Shown: positions 7,782 to 16,844 of the stretch, one piece after another
Layout: the number at the start of each line of letters is the position of its first letter
Numbering within the stretch: the stretch's first letter is position 1
Source of the DNA: Pseudorhizobium endolithicum
GTDB lineage: Bacteria; Pseudomonadota; Alphaproteobacteria; Rhizobiales; Rhizobiaceae
Length of the DNA stretch: 64,000 nt
Direction of reading: 5' to 3'
NCBI RefSeq assembly: GCF_902153245.2
Contig: NZ_CABFWF030000011.1
Span: forward strand, 211,347-275,346
Made by a program: the position numbers and the translations under genes
Notes under the pieces: model-generated
Seen by the model: the letters and a program-made list of their open reading frames with translations, nothing else
Database searches by the model: none
What the model was told of the DNA's origin: nothing

Positions 7782-8615
7782 TCAGCCCTTCACTGCGCCC
7801 TGCGTCATTCCGCCAATCAGTCGACGCTGCACAAGAAGGAAAAGAATGGTAGCCGGCATGGCACCAACGACGGCACCCGCAGCAAGCAGGCCCCACTCGA
7901 TCTGGTACTCTCCAATGAGGGTCTGTATCGCAACGGTAACTGGACGAACGTTTCGTCCGCCGAGAGTCAGCGCATAGAGATACTCATTCCAAGCGGTAAT
8001 GAAGATGTAGATGCCCGTGGAGATGATCCCAGGTAGCATCAACGGTAGAACAATCCGCCTGAGCGCCGTCAGCCGCGAACAGCCGTCGACCATCGCAGCC
8101 TCGTCCAGGCTCTTTGGAATGGCGCCGACATAGCTCGTAAGCATCCAAACCGCGAAGGGGATGGCAACGGTCGCATTGGCTAGGATCAGACCGAAATGGG
8201 TGTCGAGCAAGCCGACCTTCCGCATCAGCACAAAGAGGGGCAGGATCAGCAGCACGATCGGGAACATGTTGATCAGCAGAAACTGCAGCATGAGGAGCTT
8301 GCGCCCGGTGAAGCGGAAGCGCGAAAAGGCGTAGGCGGCCGTGACAGCGACAGCCAGTCCAAGTGCCATGGTACCGCAAGCAATGATCAGGCTGTCGAGC
8401 ATGTTGCCGAGGAAGGAAGTCTGCTGCAGCAGGCGGATATAATTGTCGAGGCTCCAGCCTGCAGGGGAAATTGAAACGCCCGTTGCGTTCAGCGCGTCGG
8501 TCGGTGTCAGAGACGTCAGTACCATCCAGGCGAAGGGCGCCATTGCAAAAAGCACAATAATCAAAACCGGCAAGTCTGTTGTAATGATACGGCGGTAGGT
8601 GGAGGGCTTGTTCAT
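7782..8615 (-). CDS. Carbohydrate ABC transporter permease, MalG type
   Basis: This inner-membrane subunit has six predicted helices. The cytoplasmic EAA loop reads LDEAAMVDGCSRLTALRRI, as in MalG/UgpE proteins that contact the ATPase. The start is the ATG at 8615, giving an ATGA overlap with the preceding permease gene; the longer open frame upstream is unrelated. At 277 aa it has the usual length. It partners with the permease at 8612-9559, the binding protein at 9639 and probably the divergent ATPase at 12626. Confidence 0.9.
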   Translation of the reverse strand: MNKPSTYRRIITTDLPVLIIVLFAMAPFAWMVLTSLTPTDALNATGVSISPAGWSLDNYIRLLQQTSFLGNMLDSLIIACGTMALGLAVAVTAAYAFSRFRFTGRKLLMLQFLLINMFPIVLLILPLFVLMRKVGLLDTHFGLILANATVAIPFAVWMLTSYVGAIPKSLDEAAMVDGCSRLTALRRIVLPLMLPGIISTGIYIFITAWNEYLYALTLGGRNVRPVTVAIQTLIGEYQIEWGLLAAGAVVGAMPATILFLLVQRRLIGGMTQGAVKG

Positions 8616-9559
8616 CGTTCCACCTCGCGCATTGTACGAGCTAGATAAAGGGCAACGACTGCACCAAGGAGGATGGTGAAAGTAACCGCAATGGTCGTGC
8701 CATAGCCGAAGTCCAGGTTCTGGCGGGCACGCACGAAGGCGTAGAGCGGCAGCGTATGGGTGACATAACCCGGCCCGCCGCCCGTCATCACGAAAATAAC
8801 GTCCATGGAATTGGCGACCCAGATGACCCGGAGCAGGCCGGCCGTCGCCAGAACCGGAGCGATACCCGGCAAAGTGATGTGCACGAACTGTCGCCAGGTC
8901 GAAGCCCCGTCGATGGAAGCTGCCTCGTAGTGGCTCTTCGGAATCCCCTGCAGCCCGGCAAGGATCATGACTGCAAAGAAGGGGAAGCCCTGCCAGGTCA
9001 GTGTCGCAATGATCGCATAGAGAGCAAGATCTGGATCGGCCAGCCATGGCACGGCAGACTGCACGACCGACAGATAGATCAGGATGTCGTTCAGCACACC
9101 CGTATTCGGGTCGTAGATCCAGCGCCACATCAGGGCGATCACCACGCTCGGCAGCGCCCAGGGAATGATGATCAGTCCGCGCGCCAGGCCGCGCCACGGG
9201 AACTCCCGATTCAGCAAGAGCGCGGTCATAAGACCGAGGCCCATCTGCAGCGGCACGGTCAGGCCGATCCAGATGACGGTATTGCCAAGCGCGGTCCAGA
9301 AGACCGGATCGGCAAACAGCTTCACATAGTTGCCAAACCCGACGAAGCGGCTGGCATTGGGCTTCCAGAGGATGAGATCATAGAAGCTGGTGACAAGCGC
9401 CTGCACCATCGGAAAGAAGACAATGAATACGGTGACGAGGACCGCGGGTGCCAGCAGCATGTATGGCATCAGGCGGACACCCCAAGGTATCGGGATGGTC
9501 GCAGCGGTCGATGGTGAGGCGGTCGTCGCGGTCATTCGGTCGTTCCCGGCCGTTGTCAT
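8612..9559 (-). CDS. Carbohydrate ABC transporter permease, MalF type
   Basis: This membrane subunit of the CUT1 class has an EAA motif (YEAASIDGASTWRQFVHI) and the MTGGGPGYVTHTLP segment common in UgpA/MalF-like permeases. Several in-frame starts are possible at 9571, 9559 and 9535. The ATG at 9559 lies just outside a strong hairpin that would bury the 9571 start, so 9559 is preferred with moderate confidence. The gene lies between the binding-protein gene and the MalG-type permease. Confidence 0.87.
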   Translation of the reverse strand: MTTAGNDRMTATTASPSTAATIPIPWGVRLMPYMLLAPAVLVTVFIVFFPMVQALVTSFYDLILWKPNASRFVGFGNYVKLFADPVFWTALGNTVIWIGLTVPLQMGLGLMTALLLNREFPWRGLARGLIIIPWALPSVVIALMWRWIYDPNTGVLNDILIYLSVVQSAVPWLADPDLALYAIIATLTWQGFPFFAVMILAGLQGIPKSHYEAASIDGASTWRQFVHITLPGIAPVLATAGLLRVIWVANSMDVIFVMTGGGPGYVTHTLPLYAFVRARQNLDFGYGTTIAVTFTILLGAVVALYLARTMREVER

Positions 9560-9565
9560 CAAAGA

Positions 9566-9602
9566 TCCCATCCGCCCTGATGTTCGGGCCGGGCGGATGG
9601 GA
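9566..9602 (-). other. Strong intercistronic hairpin after the binding-protein gene
   Basis: TCCCATCCGCCC (9566-9577) and GGGCGGATGGGA (9591-9602) are exact 12-bp complements around a 13-nt loop. In the transcript the hairpin falls between the binding-protein stop and the permease start. Such hairpins protect or attenuate transcripts so that binding protein is made in excess of permease, as known for malE-malF. There is no T-run, so full termination is not implied. Confidence 0.65.
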
Positions 9603-9638
9603 GAGGCCAAGGGGCGCAACGCGCCCTCTTGTGGGAGG

Positions 9639-10841
9639 TTACTGCTGCGCGAAGAGCGCCTCGAGCTGCTGCATCATCTGCTCGGAGGTGATCTGGCCGG
9701 TTAGAGCCTGCTGCATCGCCGTCTGCCAGGCTGTGTTCACGAACTCCGACGTTGCAGTGTTCTGCGGCAGTACTTTAGCGAAGGGTAGCGATTGCACGGT
9801 CGCATCGACGAACCGGCGCTCATGCAGCGTCCAGTTTTCCGATCCGCTTTTGGTGACAGTCATCTGGCCCGTTGCCTTGTTGAACGCGACGTTGTTGTCG
9901 CCCTCTGCAAGGAAGGAGATCCACTTCCAGGCTGCATCCTTGACCTGCGAAGAGGAGAAGATAGCCAGGGACTCGTCGCCATAGGACGTCCAGCGTCCGC
10001 CACCGCACTCGGGAACGGGCACAGCCGAAACCTTGTCGCCGAGCGCCTTGACCATGTCATTGGACGAGCCAATGTGATGGATGGTCATTGCCGTCGTACC
10101 GTTCTTGAAGGCGCCGGTGATTTCCTGAAAGCCGTCATTTGGTGCGGACGGAGGGATAACCTTGTCCTTCTGGAAGAGGTCGATCAACCATTGATTGGCA
10201 GCAATCGCTTCAGGCGTGGTCAAGCCGCCCGGCTCCAGCTTTGCGCCTTGCGACAGGACGAAGGCTCCCCACTGGTCCCAGCCGCCCTTCCCGCCACGCA
10301 GGCCAAAGCCGTAGGTCTCCGGCGCTTTGGTCAGTTTGATTGCGGCATCCCGGAACTCGTCGCACGTCGCCGGCGGCTCCAAGCCTGCCTGTTCGAACAG
10401 GTCTGCCCGGTAGTAGAGATAGAGCACGACGTACTGAATCGGCAGATAGTACTGCTGACCATCCGGTCCCTTGTTGATCTCCAGCAGGTTGTCGAGAAGG
10501 TCTGCCTTTCCCGACCAGGCCTCGACCTGCTCGCCGATGGGCTCTAGCGCTCCCATCTCGATGAGGCGCGGCTGCGCGAACAGCTTCACCATGGCCGCAT
10601 CAGGTGCATTTCCACCGACCAGGGCTGTGTAAAGATTATCGTAATAGCTGTTCCATGGAACGTTTTCAGCTTCGATCTCGATGCCTGGATTGGCAGCCTC
10701 GAACTTGGCTACCAGGTCGTTCATCGGGTTTTCCGGATTATCGAAATGATACCAGAACCGGACGGTTTCCGCGGATGCGGTGCTTGCAAGCAGCGCGGTC
10801 GCAAGGGCCGCGCCGGCGGCCAGTTTCTTCAGCACTTTCAT
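9639..10841 (-). CDS. Sugar ABC transporter substrate-binding protein (CUT1)
   Basis: The protein has a Sec signal peptide ending near TASA-ET (about 24 residues), then the typical RFWYHFDNPENPMNDLVAKF opening of UgpB/MalE-like binding proteins. At 400 aa it has the usual length. It captures a sugar in the periplasm and delivers it to the two downstream permeases. The start ATG follows GGAGGAGAAA. The ligand is unknown; the neighbouring epimerase and oxidoreductase point to a mono- or disaccharide or polyol rather than glycerol phosphate. Confidence 0.9.
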   Translation of the reverse strand: MKVLKKLAAGAALATALLASTASAETVRFWYHFDNPENPMNDLVAKFEAANPGIEIEAENVPWNSYYDNLYTALVGGNAPDAAMVKLFAQPRLIEMGALEPIGEQVEAWSGKADLLDNLLEINKGPDGQQYYLPIQYVVLYLYYRADLFEQAGLEPPATCDEFRDAAIKLTKAPETYGFGLRGGKGGWDQWGAFVLSQGAKLEPGGLTTPEAIAANQWLIDLFQKDKVIPPSAPNDGFQEITGAFKNGTTAMTIHHIGSSNDMVKALGDKVSAVPVPECGGGRWTSYGDESLAIFSSSQVKDAAWKWISFLAEGDNNVAFNKATGQMTVTKSGSENWTLHERRFVDATVQSLPFAKVLPQNTATSEFVNTAWQTAMQQALTGQITSEQMMQQLEALFAQQ

Positions 10842-10859
10842 TTTCTCCTCCTCTGAAAA

Positions 10860-11846
10860 TCAAGGTCGGGTTCCGGCGACCATGTCCTTTGCCGCCTTCC
10901 CTGCCGCCGCCAGCGCCTCCCGCGCGGCGGCAAGATCGATCGTGTTCTGCAAAAAGCCGTGGGTGACACCAGGGATGACCGTCAGCGCGTCGCTGCGCCC
11001 GAGACCCTTGAGGCGCTCGTGCAACAGGATACTGTCCGAAAGCAGCGGATCCACACCCGCGGCCATCAGATGGAGTGGCGGCAGCGCCTTCAGTGCCTCT
11101 TTCGAAGCGGCCAGTGGACACGCCAGCGGATCGGTCGAGACATCGCGGCCACCGACATACCAGGTCCAGTAGCGCTGCATCTTGGCAGTCGTCAGTCCCG
11201 GGCCATGTTCGAAATCACGGTACGACTGCGTGTGGAAGGACGCCGCATAGGTTCCGTAGAACAGCAAGGCGCCCGCCACGGCGGCGCTTGATCGAGGTTG
11301 CTCGTGCAGTAACGCCGCGAGCGCAAGATTCGCTCCTGCGGAGTCGCCTGCCATAACGACTGGACCTTCCTCAACGCCGAGGGCACCTGCTGCGGCGAAG
11401 GCCGCTCGCAAGGTGGCGACCACGTCCATCAATCCCGCAGGATAGGGATGCTCGGGTGAAAGTCGATAGTCCGGCAGCAGGACCGGCAGGCCTGACTCGA
11501 CCGCTAGTACGCGCGCGCATCGCTCGTGCGTCTCAGGACTACAGAATGCAAACCCGCCGCCATGCACGAAGATCACCGCGCCCGGCCGATGCCCCGGCGG
11601 CACCAGAACCTTCAGGCGAACGCCCGCCGAGCCGAGGCTTTTATCCGCATCGACCCAGGCGTCACCAGCGGCGGCCATCTCCGGCAGATCGACATTCCAA
11701 CGGCGATTGCCCTCAAGCGTGACCGCCCTTCCCTCTGACGGGGTTAGCAGCGTCGGATCAGGTTGCGGACCCACTTCCCGTTCGACGCGCTCAAGGAGCC
11801 GTGCCATTTCGCCAGAAAGCAGAGTAATGTCGGGCGCTGCGGTCAT
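10860..11846 (-). CDS. Alpha/beta hydrolase, hormone-sensitive-lipase-like esterase
   Basis: The protein shows the HSL-family oxyanion motif (VHGGGFAF) and the nucleophile elbow GDSAGAN, with the catalytic Asp and His near GVDPLLSDS and VTHGF. There is no signal peptide, so it should act in the cytoplasm. It lies between the regulator (ATGA overlap at 11843-11846) and the binding protein. It may remove acyl groups from the imported substrate, for example an acetylated sugar (inference). Confidence 0.85.
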   Translation of the reverse strand: MTAAPDITLLSGEMARLLERVEREVGPQPDPTLLTPSEGRAVTLEGNRRWNVDLPEMAAAGDAWVDADKSLGSAGVRLKVLVPPGHRPGAVIFVHGGGFAFCSPETHERCARVLAVESGLPVLLPDYRLSPEHPYPAGLMDVVATLRAAFAAAGALGVEEGPVVMAGDSAGANLALAALLHEQPRSSAAVAGALLFYGTYAASFHTQSYRDFEHGPGLTTAKMQRYWTWYVGGRDVSTDPLACPLAASKEALKALPPLHLMAAGVDPLLSDSILLHERLKGLGRSDALTVIPGVTHGFLQNTIDLAAAREALAAAGKAAKDMVAGTRP

Positions 11847-12547
11847 TGACGCTCATCCGGGAAAACGTCAGGGCCAAGGTCAACGATCGTCGCGATGTGG
11901 TGACGCAGCGCCTCTGACGCCATCGCCACATTTCGCGCCTCGACAGCGTCGATGATCAAGGCATGCCGCTGTGCTGTTGCGACAAGATCGCGTGGGCTGG
12001 TACTGCGTGAAATCTTGAAGCGGTGATTGTGCACCAGGCAGCGGTGCAGGATCGGGTCGAGCGCGGGAAGCTGCGCGTCCTGAAACAGCCGACGGTGAAA
12101 ATCCCGATCGAGCGAGGCCAGTTCCAGCTCGTCGCCAGCCGTCGCCGCCTCCAGCATCTTGTCAAACAGGGTTTTCAAGTCGGCAGTCAGCGTGCGTGTG
12201 GGCATCTGCAATGCTCGCACGATGCCATTGCACTCGATCTGCTGGCGCACCCGGAACATTTCCACCGCTTCGGCTTCCGTGCATTCGGAGACCTGCGTAC
12301 CGCGATGGCCCTGCCGTCGAACAAGCCCTTCCTCCTGCAATTGCAGCAGCGCTTCGCGCACGGTTCCCTGACTGCAGGAAAAATGGGCTGCAAGATCCAG
12401 CTCGGTCAGAGCGGTTCCAGCCGGAAGTACCCCGAGCATGATGTCCCGCTTGAGCGCGCTGAAGGCCGCGGCCGATTTTGCCGGCTTAGCCTCACGTGCA
12501 TGCGATTGGGCAGAAAAATAGGTCATTTGCGTCCGCAGAGTTGCCAA
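11843..12547 (-). CDS. GntR family transcriptional regulator (FCD type)
   Basis: An N-terminal winged helix (DLAAHFSCSQGTVREALLQL) is followed by the all-helical FCD effector domain with RVRQQIE and DRDFHR segments. FCD regulators usually bind small organic acids or sugar derivatives. The start is a TTG at 12547 preceded by GAGAGGAAAG; an ATG at 12526 is the alternative. The gene heads the sugar operon, and its stop overlaps the esterase start. It probably binds the palindrome at 12561-12586 and regulates both directions. Confidence 0.85.
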   Translation of the reverse strand: MATLRTQMTYFSAQSHAREAKPAKSAAAFSALKRDIMLGVLPAGTALTELDLAAHFSCSQGTVREALLQLQEEGLVRRQGHRGTQVSECTEAEAVEMFRVRQQIECNGIVRALQMPTRTLTADLKTLFDKMLEAATAGDELELASLDRDFHRRLFQDAQLPALDPILHRCLVHNHRFKISRSTSPRDLVATAQRHALIIDAVEARNVAMASEALRHHIATIVDLGPDVFPDERQ

Positions 12548-12560
12548 TCAACTTTCCTCT

Positions 12561-12586
12561 CATTATTGATATTGATATCGATAATG
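12561..12586. promoter_or_regulatory. Operator-like palindrome between gntR and ABC ATPase
   Basis: CATTATTGATAT (12561-12572), a TG spacer and ATATCGATAATG (12575-12586) form a 26-bp dyad with one mismatch per 12-bp arm. It lies 14 bp upstream of the GntR start and 40 bp before the ATPase start. AT-rich dyads of this kind are typical FCD-type GntR sites, so this is the likely autoregulatory operator. Confidence 0.65.
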
Positions 12587-12625
12587 AAGGTCAAGGGCGG
12601 ATGAGACCTTGCGAAGGAGCATATC

Positions 12626-13705
12626 GTGACTGCAATCAGCTTGAGGGAGATACGGAAATCCTACGGATCGCTGCAGGTCATCCACGACATCGACATTGAA
12701 ATCGAGAGCGGCGAGTTTCTTGTTCTGGTAGGTCCCTCCGGCTGCGGAAAATCCACATTGCTTCGAATGATCGCGGGACTTGAGGAAATCTCCGGAGGCC
12801 GCCTCGAGATCGGCGGCAAGCTGGTCAACGCCCTGCCGCCGTCCCAAAGGGACATTGCAATGGTGTTCCAGGACTATGCGCTCTATCCGCACATGACCGT
12901 GCTGGAGAACATGGCATTCGGGCTGAAGATGCGCGGTACAAACCAGGCCGTCATCCAGCAGCGCGTCGCGCAGGCGGCCGATGTCCTTCGGATCCGGCCG
13001 TTTCTTAACCGACGGCCTGCCCAGCTTTCCGGCGGCCAACGCCAGCGCGTCGCCATGGGCCGCGCCATCGTGAGGGAGCCTTCCGCATTCCTATTCGACG
13101 AGCCACTTTCAAATCTCGACGCCGCATTGCGGGTCGAAATGCGCCTAGAGATCGCAAAGCTCCACAATCGCATGAAGGCGACCACAGTCTATGTCACTCA
13201 CGACCAGGTCGAGGCGATGACGCTTGCGGATCGAATTGTGGTTCTGAATACCGGGCGCATAGAACAGATCGGTCCTCCGCTGGAGCTTTACCACCGTCCC
13301 GCCAGCCTCTTTGTAGCCCGCTTCATCGGCAGCCCGACAATGAACACTCTCCCCGCGGAGCTCGTCATCCAGGGCGGCGAAGTCGCCATACGCCTAAAGG
13401 ACCGGACCATCGCGCTAAAGGGTGCGGCCGACCAGAACTTGCGAGCCGGGGCGGTAACCGTCGGGATCAGACCTGAGGATCTGGCCGTCTGCAATCCAGA
13501 AGAAGCCTGGTTCGGCGGGAAACTCGCCGTGGCGGAGCGACTGGGTACCCAGACTTACGGCTATCTTGAGACTGGCGACGCCCGCATGCTCACGGTGGAG
13601 TTTTCTCGTGACGCCGCAATCAACGTAGGCGATCTGATCCACGTGCGCCCCAACATGGACGCTATTCATGTATTCGAGGAAGCTTCGGGTCGAAGGTTGA
13701 ACTAA
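12626..13705 (+). CDS. Sugar ABC transporter ATP-binding protein (MalK/UgpC type)
   Basis: The ATPase has Walker [10 protein letters not shown], the signature [14 protein letters not shown], Walker [12 protein letters not shown] and the switch His in VYVTHDQ. A C-terminal TOBE/regulatory domain contains VGIRPEDL. The start is a GTG at 12626 after GAAGGAGC. At 359 aa it fits the CUT1 ATPases. It is divergent from the operon at 5886-12547, which has binding protein and permeases but no ATPase of its own, so it most likely energises that system. Confidence 0.92.
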   Translation: MTAISLREIRKSYGSLQVIHDIDIEIESGEFLVLVGPSGCGKSTLLRMIAGLEEISGGRLEIGGKLVNALPPSQRDIAMVFQDYALYPHMTVLENMAFGLKMRGTNQAVIQQRVAQAADVLRIRPFLNRRPAQLSGGQRQRVAMGRAIVREPSAFLFDEPLSNLDAALRVEMRLEIAKLHNRMKATTVYVTHDQVEAMTLADRIVVLNTGRIEQIGPPLELYHRPASLFVARFIGSPTMNTLPAELVIQGGEVAIRLKDRTIALKGAADQNLRAGAVTVGIRPEDLAVCNPEEAWFGGKLAVAERLGTQTYGYLETGDARMLTVEFSRDAAINVGDLIHVRPNMDAIHVFEEASGRRLN

Positions 13706-14011
13706 CGGCCGACGAGCCGCTGAAAACGTAGACGGGGTCTGATTTCCACTGCAAGAGTTCCGGAGGCATTTCCTCGACCTTGACCTGGCCTTTACGTCTA
13801 CGGTGATCTTCATTCGCGAAGCTTCAATTTGCTGGAAGCTCTCCAGTTCTCTGGATGGGGCGCAGCATGGTAATTCAAGACCCGGGCAGCATGAGCCTTG
13901 AAGGGCGCTGGCGAGATATTTCGGTTCTTCTGGACGTTAAACTACGATACTATCTGCATCGCATAGCTGGTTTCCTTCGGAGCTCTCAGCCGAGGTAAGT
14001 CGTAAGGTGCT
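13706..14011. other. Intergenic stretch between two convergent ATPase genes
   Basis: About 306 bp separate the two convergent ATPase genes. No supported ORF, repeat or clear intrinsic terminator was seen. Confidence 0.4.
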
Positions 14012-15034
14012 CTAATGCTTTTTCAACGCCTGACCCGCGCTGTTAAAGCAGTGAATGCTGCCTTTGTCGGCTCTTAGACCAACTCTCGCATCCGGGGCGA
14101 TCTCAGTTGCATCTGCGACAACCAGGCAGGTTTCTCCGCTATCGAGCGCGATGTGAAGCAGCGATGATGCACCCGTATATTCGCTTACGAGGACCGTGCC
14201 CACCAACTCACCTTCAGCCGATGGCACGACCGACAAATGCTCCGGGCGTATGCCGATCTGGGCTGTACCGCTCGGACCTGTCCCAAGTCCCGCCGCTGAT
14301 GCAGCTGGGAGGATGTTCATCTTGGGGCTACCGATAAATTGTGCAACGAACACATTGTCTGGCCGTTCATACAGCTCGCGTGGGCTGCCTATTTGCTCGA
14401 TAAAGCCGTCCCGCAGAACGACGATCTTGTCCGCAAGCGTCATTGCCTCGACCTGGTCATGAGTGACATAGATCATCGTATTCCCGAGCCGCTTGTGCAG
14501 GGCGGCGATCTCGGAGCGCATGTGAACACGCAGTTCCGCGTCGAGGTTGGAAAGCGGCTCGTCGAACAGGAAAACATCCGGATACCCGACAATCGCGCGC
14601 CCAATAGCGACACGCTGCCTTTGTCCGCCGGACAGTTCGCGCGGGAAGCGGTCAAGTAAGCTTTCCAACCTAAGAAGCGCCGCCGCCTCGGCCACACGTC
14701 GCCCTCGTTCGGCCACAGCAACTTTGCGAACCTTCAGGCCAAAGCCCATATTCTCCCGCACCGTCAGGTGTGGGTACAAAGCATAGGACTGGAAAACCAT
14801 GGCGACGCCGCGTTTGGCCGGCTGAACCTCATTGACGATGCGGTCTCCGATACGCAATTCGCCGCTGGTGACGTCCTCAAGCCCGGAGATCATACGTAGA
14901 AGCGTCGACTTCCCGCAACCGGATGGACCGACGAACACGACGAACTCTCCGTCGGAGACGTCGAGGTCGACGCCGCGGATCACATCTACGGTACCAAAGC
15001 GCTTCTTAAGATTGCGAAGAGTGAGGCTGGACAT
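14012..15034 (-). CDS. Sugar ABC transporter ATP-binding protein (MalK/UgpC type)
   Basis: The protein shows Walker [11 protein letters not shown]-loop [11 protein letters not shown], signature [14 protein letters not shown], Walker [12 protein letters not shown] and H-loop [13 protein letters not shown]-terminal TOBE domain has [10 protein letters not shown]. The start is the ATG at 15034 ([13 protein letters not shown]), 20 nt after the permease stop. At 340 aa it is slightly shorter than the other two MalK-type ATPases here. It is the last gene of the second sugar cassette. Confidence 0.92.
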   Translation of the reverse strand: MSSLTLRNLKKRFGTVDVIRGVDLDVSDGEFVVFVGPSGCGKSTLLRMISGLEDVTSGELRIGDRIVNEVQPAKRGVAMVFQSYALYPHLTVRENMGFGLKVRKVAVAERGRRVAEAAALLRLESLLDRFPRELSGGQRQRVAIGRAIVGYPDVFLFDEPLSNLDAELRVHMRSEIAALHKRLGNTMIYVTHDQVEAMTLADKIVVLRDGFIEQIGSPRELYERPDNVFVAQFIGSPKMNILPAASAAGLGTGPSGTAQIGIRPEHLSVVPSAEGELVGTVLVSEYTGASSLLHIALDSGETCLVVADATEIAPDARVGLRADKGSIHCFNSAGQALKKH

Positions 15035-15054
15035 GGCTATTCCGTGATTGACTG

Positions 15055-15909
15055 TTAGCCCTTGACGCCCGAAAGCGCGAAGCTCTCGATGATCTGGCGC
15101 TGGGCGATCAAGTAGACGATGAGGATTGGACCGACAGCAAGCGTGGTGGCAGCAAGTTGCAGGTGCCACAGCGGCGAGCCATATGGGTCGGTGAAGTTCG
15201 ACAGCGCCAACGGGAGCGTGAACTTTTCGAGTGACGAGATGAAGATCAGCGGCTCGAGGAAGAGGTTCCAGGAATTGAGGAAGGTAATGATGGCGACTGC
15301 GGCCAGCGCCGGACGCGACATCGGCAGCGCGATACGCCACCACACACCCAGGCGCGACAGACCGTCCATCTTGCCTGCTTCTTCCAGCTCTTTGGGGAGA
15401 GCGAGGAAATACTGGCGCATCAAGAATGTACCAACGATCCCCTGAGGACCGAATACAGGCAGCAGGATGAGCGGCCAGTGTGTGTCGCTGAGGCCCAACC
15501 AACGGATCAGGAAGAAGTTCGGAATGATCGTAACTTCCTCCGGCACCATCAGTGCAGACACGAGGAAAAGCCCCACAAGCGCAGCGCCAGCGAAGCGGAG
15601 GCGGGCAAGCGCATAGCCGGCAAGAGACGAGATGAACAGCGTCAGGACCGTGACGGCAACAGCGATGTATAGCGAGTTGAAATACTGCCTGGCGAAGGGC
15701 TGGTAGCTGAAGACCTCCAGGTAATTGCTCCAGCGCAGCTCAGTCGGGATCAGGCTGGGCTGTCCGAAAATCTCCGACGGTCCTTTGAGCCCTGCCGAGA
15801 TCATCCAAAGGAACGGAAAGACGAAAGGGATCGCCACGACACCAAGAGAGAGCGTCCAGCAGATCTGCTTGATCACCTTGAGGCGAGGTTGCGAGAGGAG
15901 GTTGGTCAT
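15055..15909 (-). CDS. Carbohydrate ABC transporter permease, MalG type
   Basis: This CUT1 permease of 284 aa has six helices and the EAA loop ELEEAGKMDGLSRLGVWWRI. It overlaps the upstream MalF-type gene by ATGA at 15906-15909. It ends with the usual GVKG C terminus. It is the second membrane subunit of the cassette with the binding protein at 16845. Confidence 0.9.
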   Translation of the reverse strand: MTNLLSQPRLKVIKQICWTLSLGVVAIPFVFPFLWMISAGLKGPSEIFGQPSLIPTELRWSNYLEVFSYQPFARQYFNSLYIAVAVTVLTLFISSLAGYALARLRFAGAALVGLFLVSALMVPEEVTIIPNFFLIRWLGLSDTHWPLILLPVFGPQGIVGTFLMRQYFLALPKELEEAGKMDGLSRLGVWWRIALPMSRPALAAVAIITFLNSWNLFLEPLIFISSLEKFTLPLALSNFTDPYGSPLWHLQLAATTLAVGPILIVYLIAQRQIIESFALSGVKG

Positions 15910-16832
15910 GTATCCCTCCGACGCAGCGCGAGCTGCGTGATGGTAAGCCCCATTACGATCACAAACATGATCATTGCGAGCGCGGATGCATAGCCAACAT
16001 CAAAGAACTGGAACCCTTGCTGATAGATATAGAAGGCGAGAACAAGCGTGCCGTTCTCGGGTCCACCACCGGTCATGAGATAGATATGATCAAAGACCTT
16101 GAACGAGCCGATGGTGGTGATGACCATGATGACGAGTGTCGTGGGACCCAACAATGGCCAGGTGATCATACGAAAGATCTGCCAGCTGGACGCCCCTTCC
16201 AGGCGTGCCGCCGCTTCGTAATCTCGCGGGATCGCCTGAAGGGCGGCGATGTAAAGGATCATGTTGAGCCCGACCATCTTGATCACCCGCGTGATGATGA
16301 CTGCAACCATGGCCCAGTCCGGTTCGCGCAGCCAGTTCGGTCCGTGGATACCGACCTGAGCCAGCAATTGGTTCACGAAGCCAGCGTCGCCCTGAAGCAG
16401 GAACTTCCACACAATGGCCCAGGCAACCGCAGAGGTCACCACCGGCGCGAAAAACACTGTCCGGAAGAAGATGACGCCACGGAAAGGTCTCGACAGGGCG
16501 AGTGCAAGTGCCAGAGCCATGCCCATGTTGAGCGGCACAAGGCCAATCGCGAAGATGATGGAATTGCGAACCACCTTCCAGAAGTCCGCATTGCGGACAA
16601 GCGCGTCCTGGTAGTTGTCAAGGCCGACGAAGACTGACTGCTGAGACAGCAGGTTCCACTCGGTCAACGAATACCACACCACGGCGACCAAAGGGCCAAC
16701 AAAGAAGATAAGGAAGCCGGCAAGCGTTGGGCTGATGAAGAGCCATGCCTCCATGGTCTCGCGCATCTTCAGCGTGAGCCATGGGACAGTCTTGTCTTGC
16801 CCCCCGGTGTGCCGTGCCAGCTTCCTAGCCAC
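15906..16832 (-). CDS. Carbohydrate ABC transporter permease, MalF type
   Basis: The protein has a basic N terminus, six predicted helices, the EAA loop YEAAARLEGASSWQIFRMI and the MTGGGPENGT segment of UgpA-like permeases. It starts 12 nt after the binding-protein stop and overlaps the next permease by 4 nt. At 308 aa it is typical of CUT1. Confidence 0.9.
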   Translation of the reverse strand: MARKLARHTGGQDKTVPWLTLKMRETMEAWLFISPTLAGFLIFFVGPLVAVVWYSLTEWNLLSQQSVFVGLDNYQDALVRNADFWKVVRNSIIFAIGLVPLNMGMALALALALSRPFRGVIFFRTVFFAPVVTSAVAWAIVWKFLLQGDAGFVNQLLAQVGIHGPNWLREPDWAMVAVIITRVIKMVGLNMILYIAALQAIPRDYEAAARLEGASSWQIFRMITWPLLGPTTLVIMVITTIGSFKVFDHIYLMTGGGPENGTLVLAFYIYQQGFQFFDVGYASALAMIMFVIVMGLTITQLALRRRDT

Positions 16833-16844
16833 TGGACCACCCTC

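Noticed and set aside
8756..9517. Long frame opposite the permease gene
   Set aside because: It is an antisense shadow of a clear MalF-type permease with intact EAA motif; similar shadows lie opposite most ABC genes here.
9566..9602. Hairpin as an intrinsic terminator
   Set aside because: It lies inside an operon and has no following T-run, so stabilisation or attenuation fits better.
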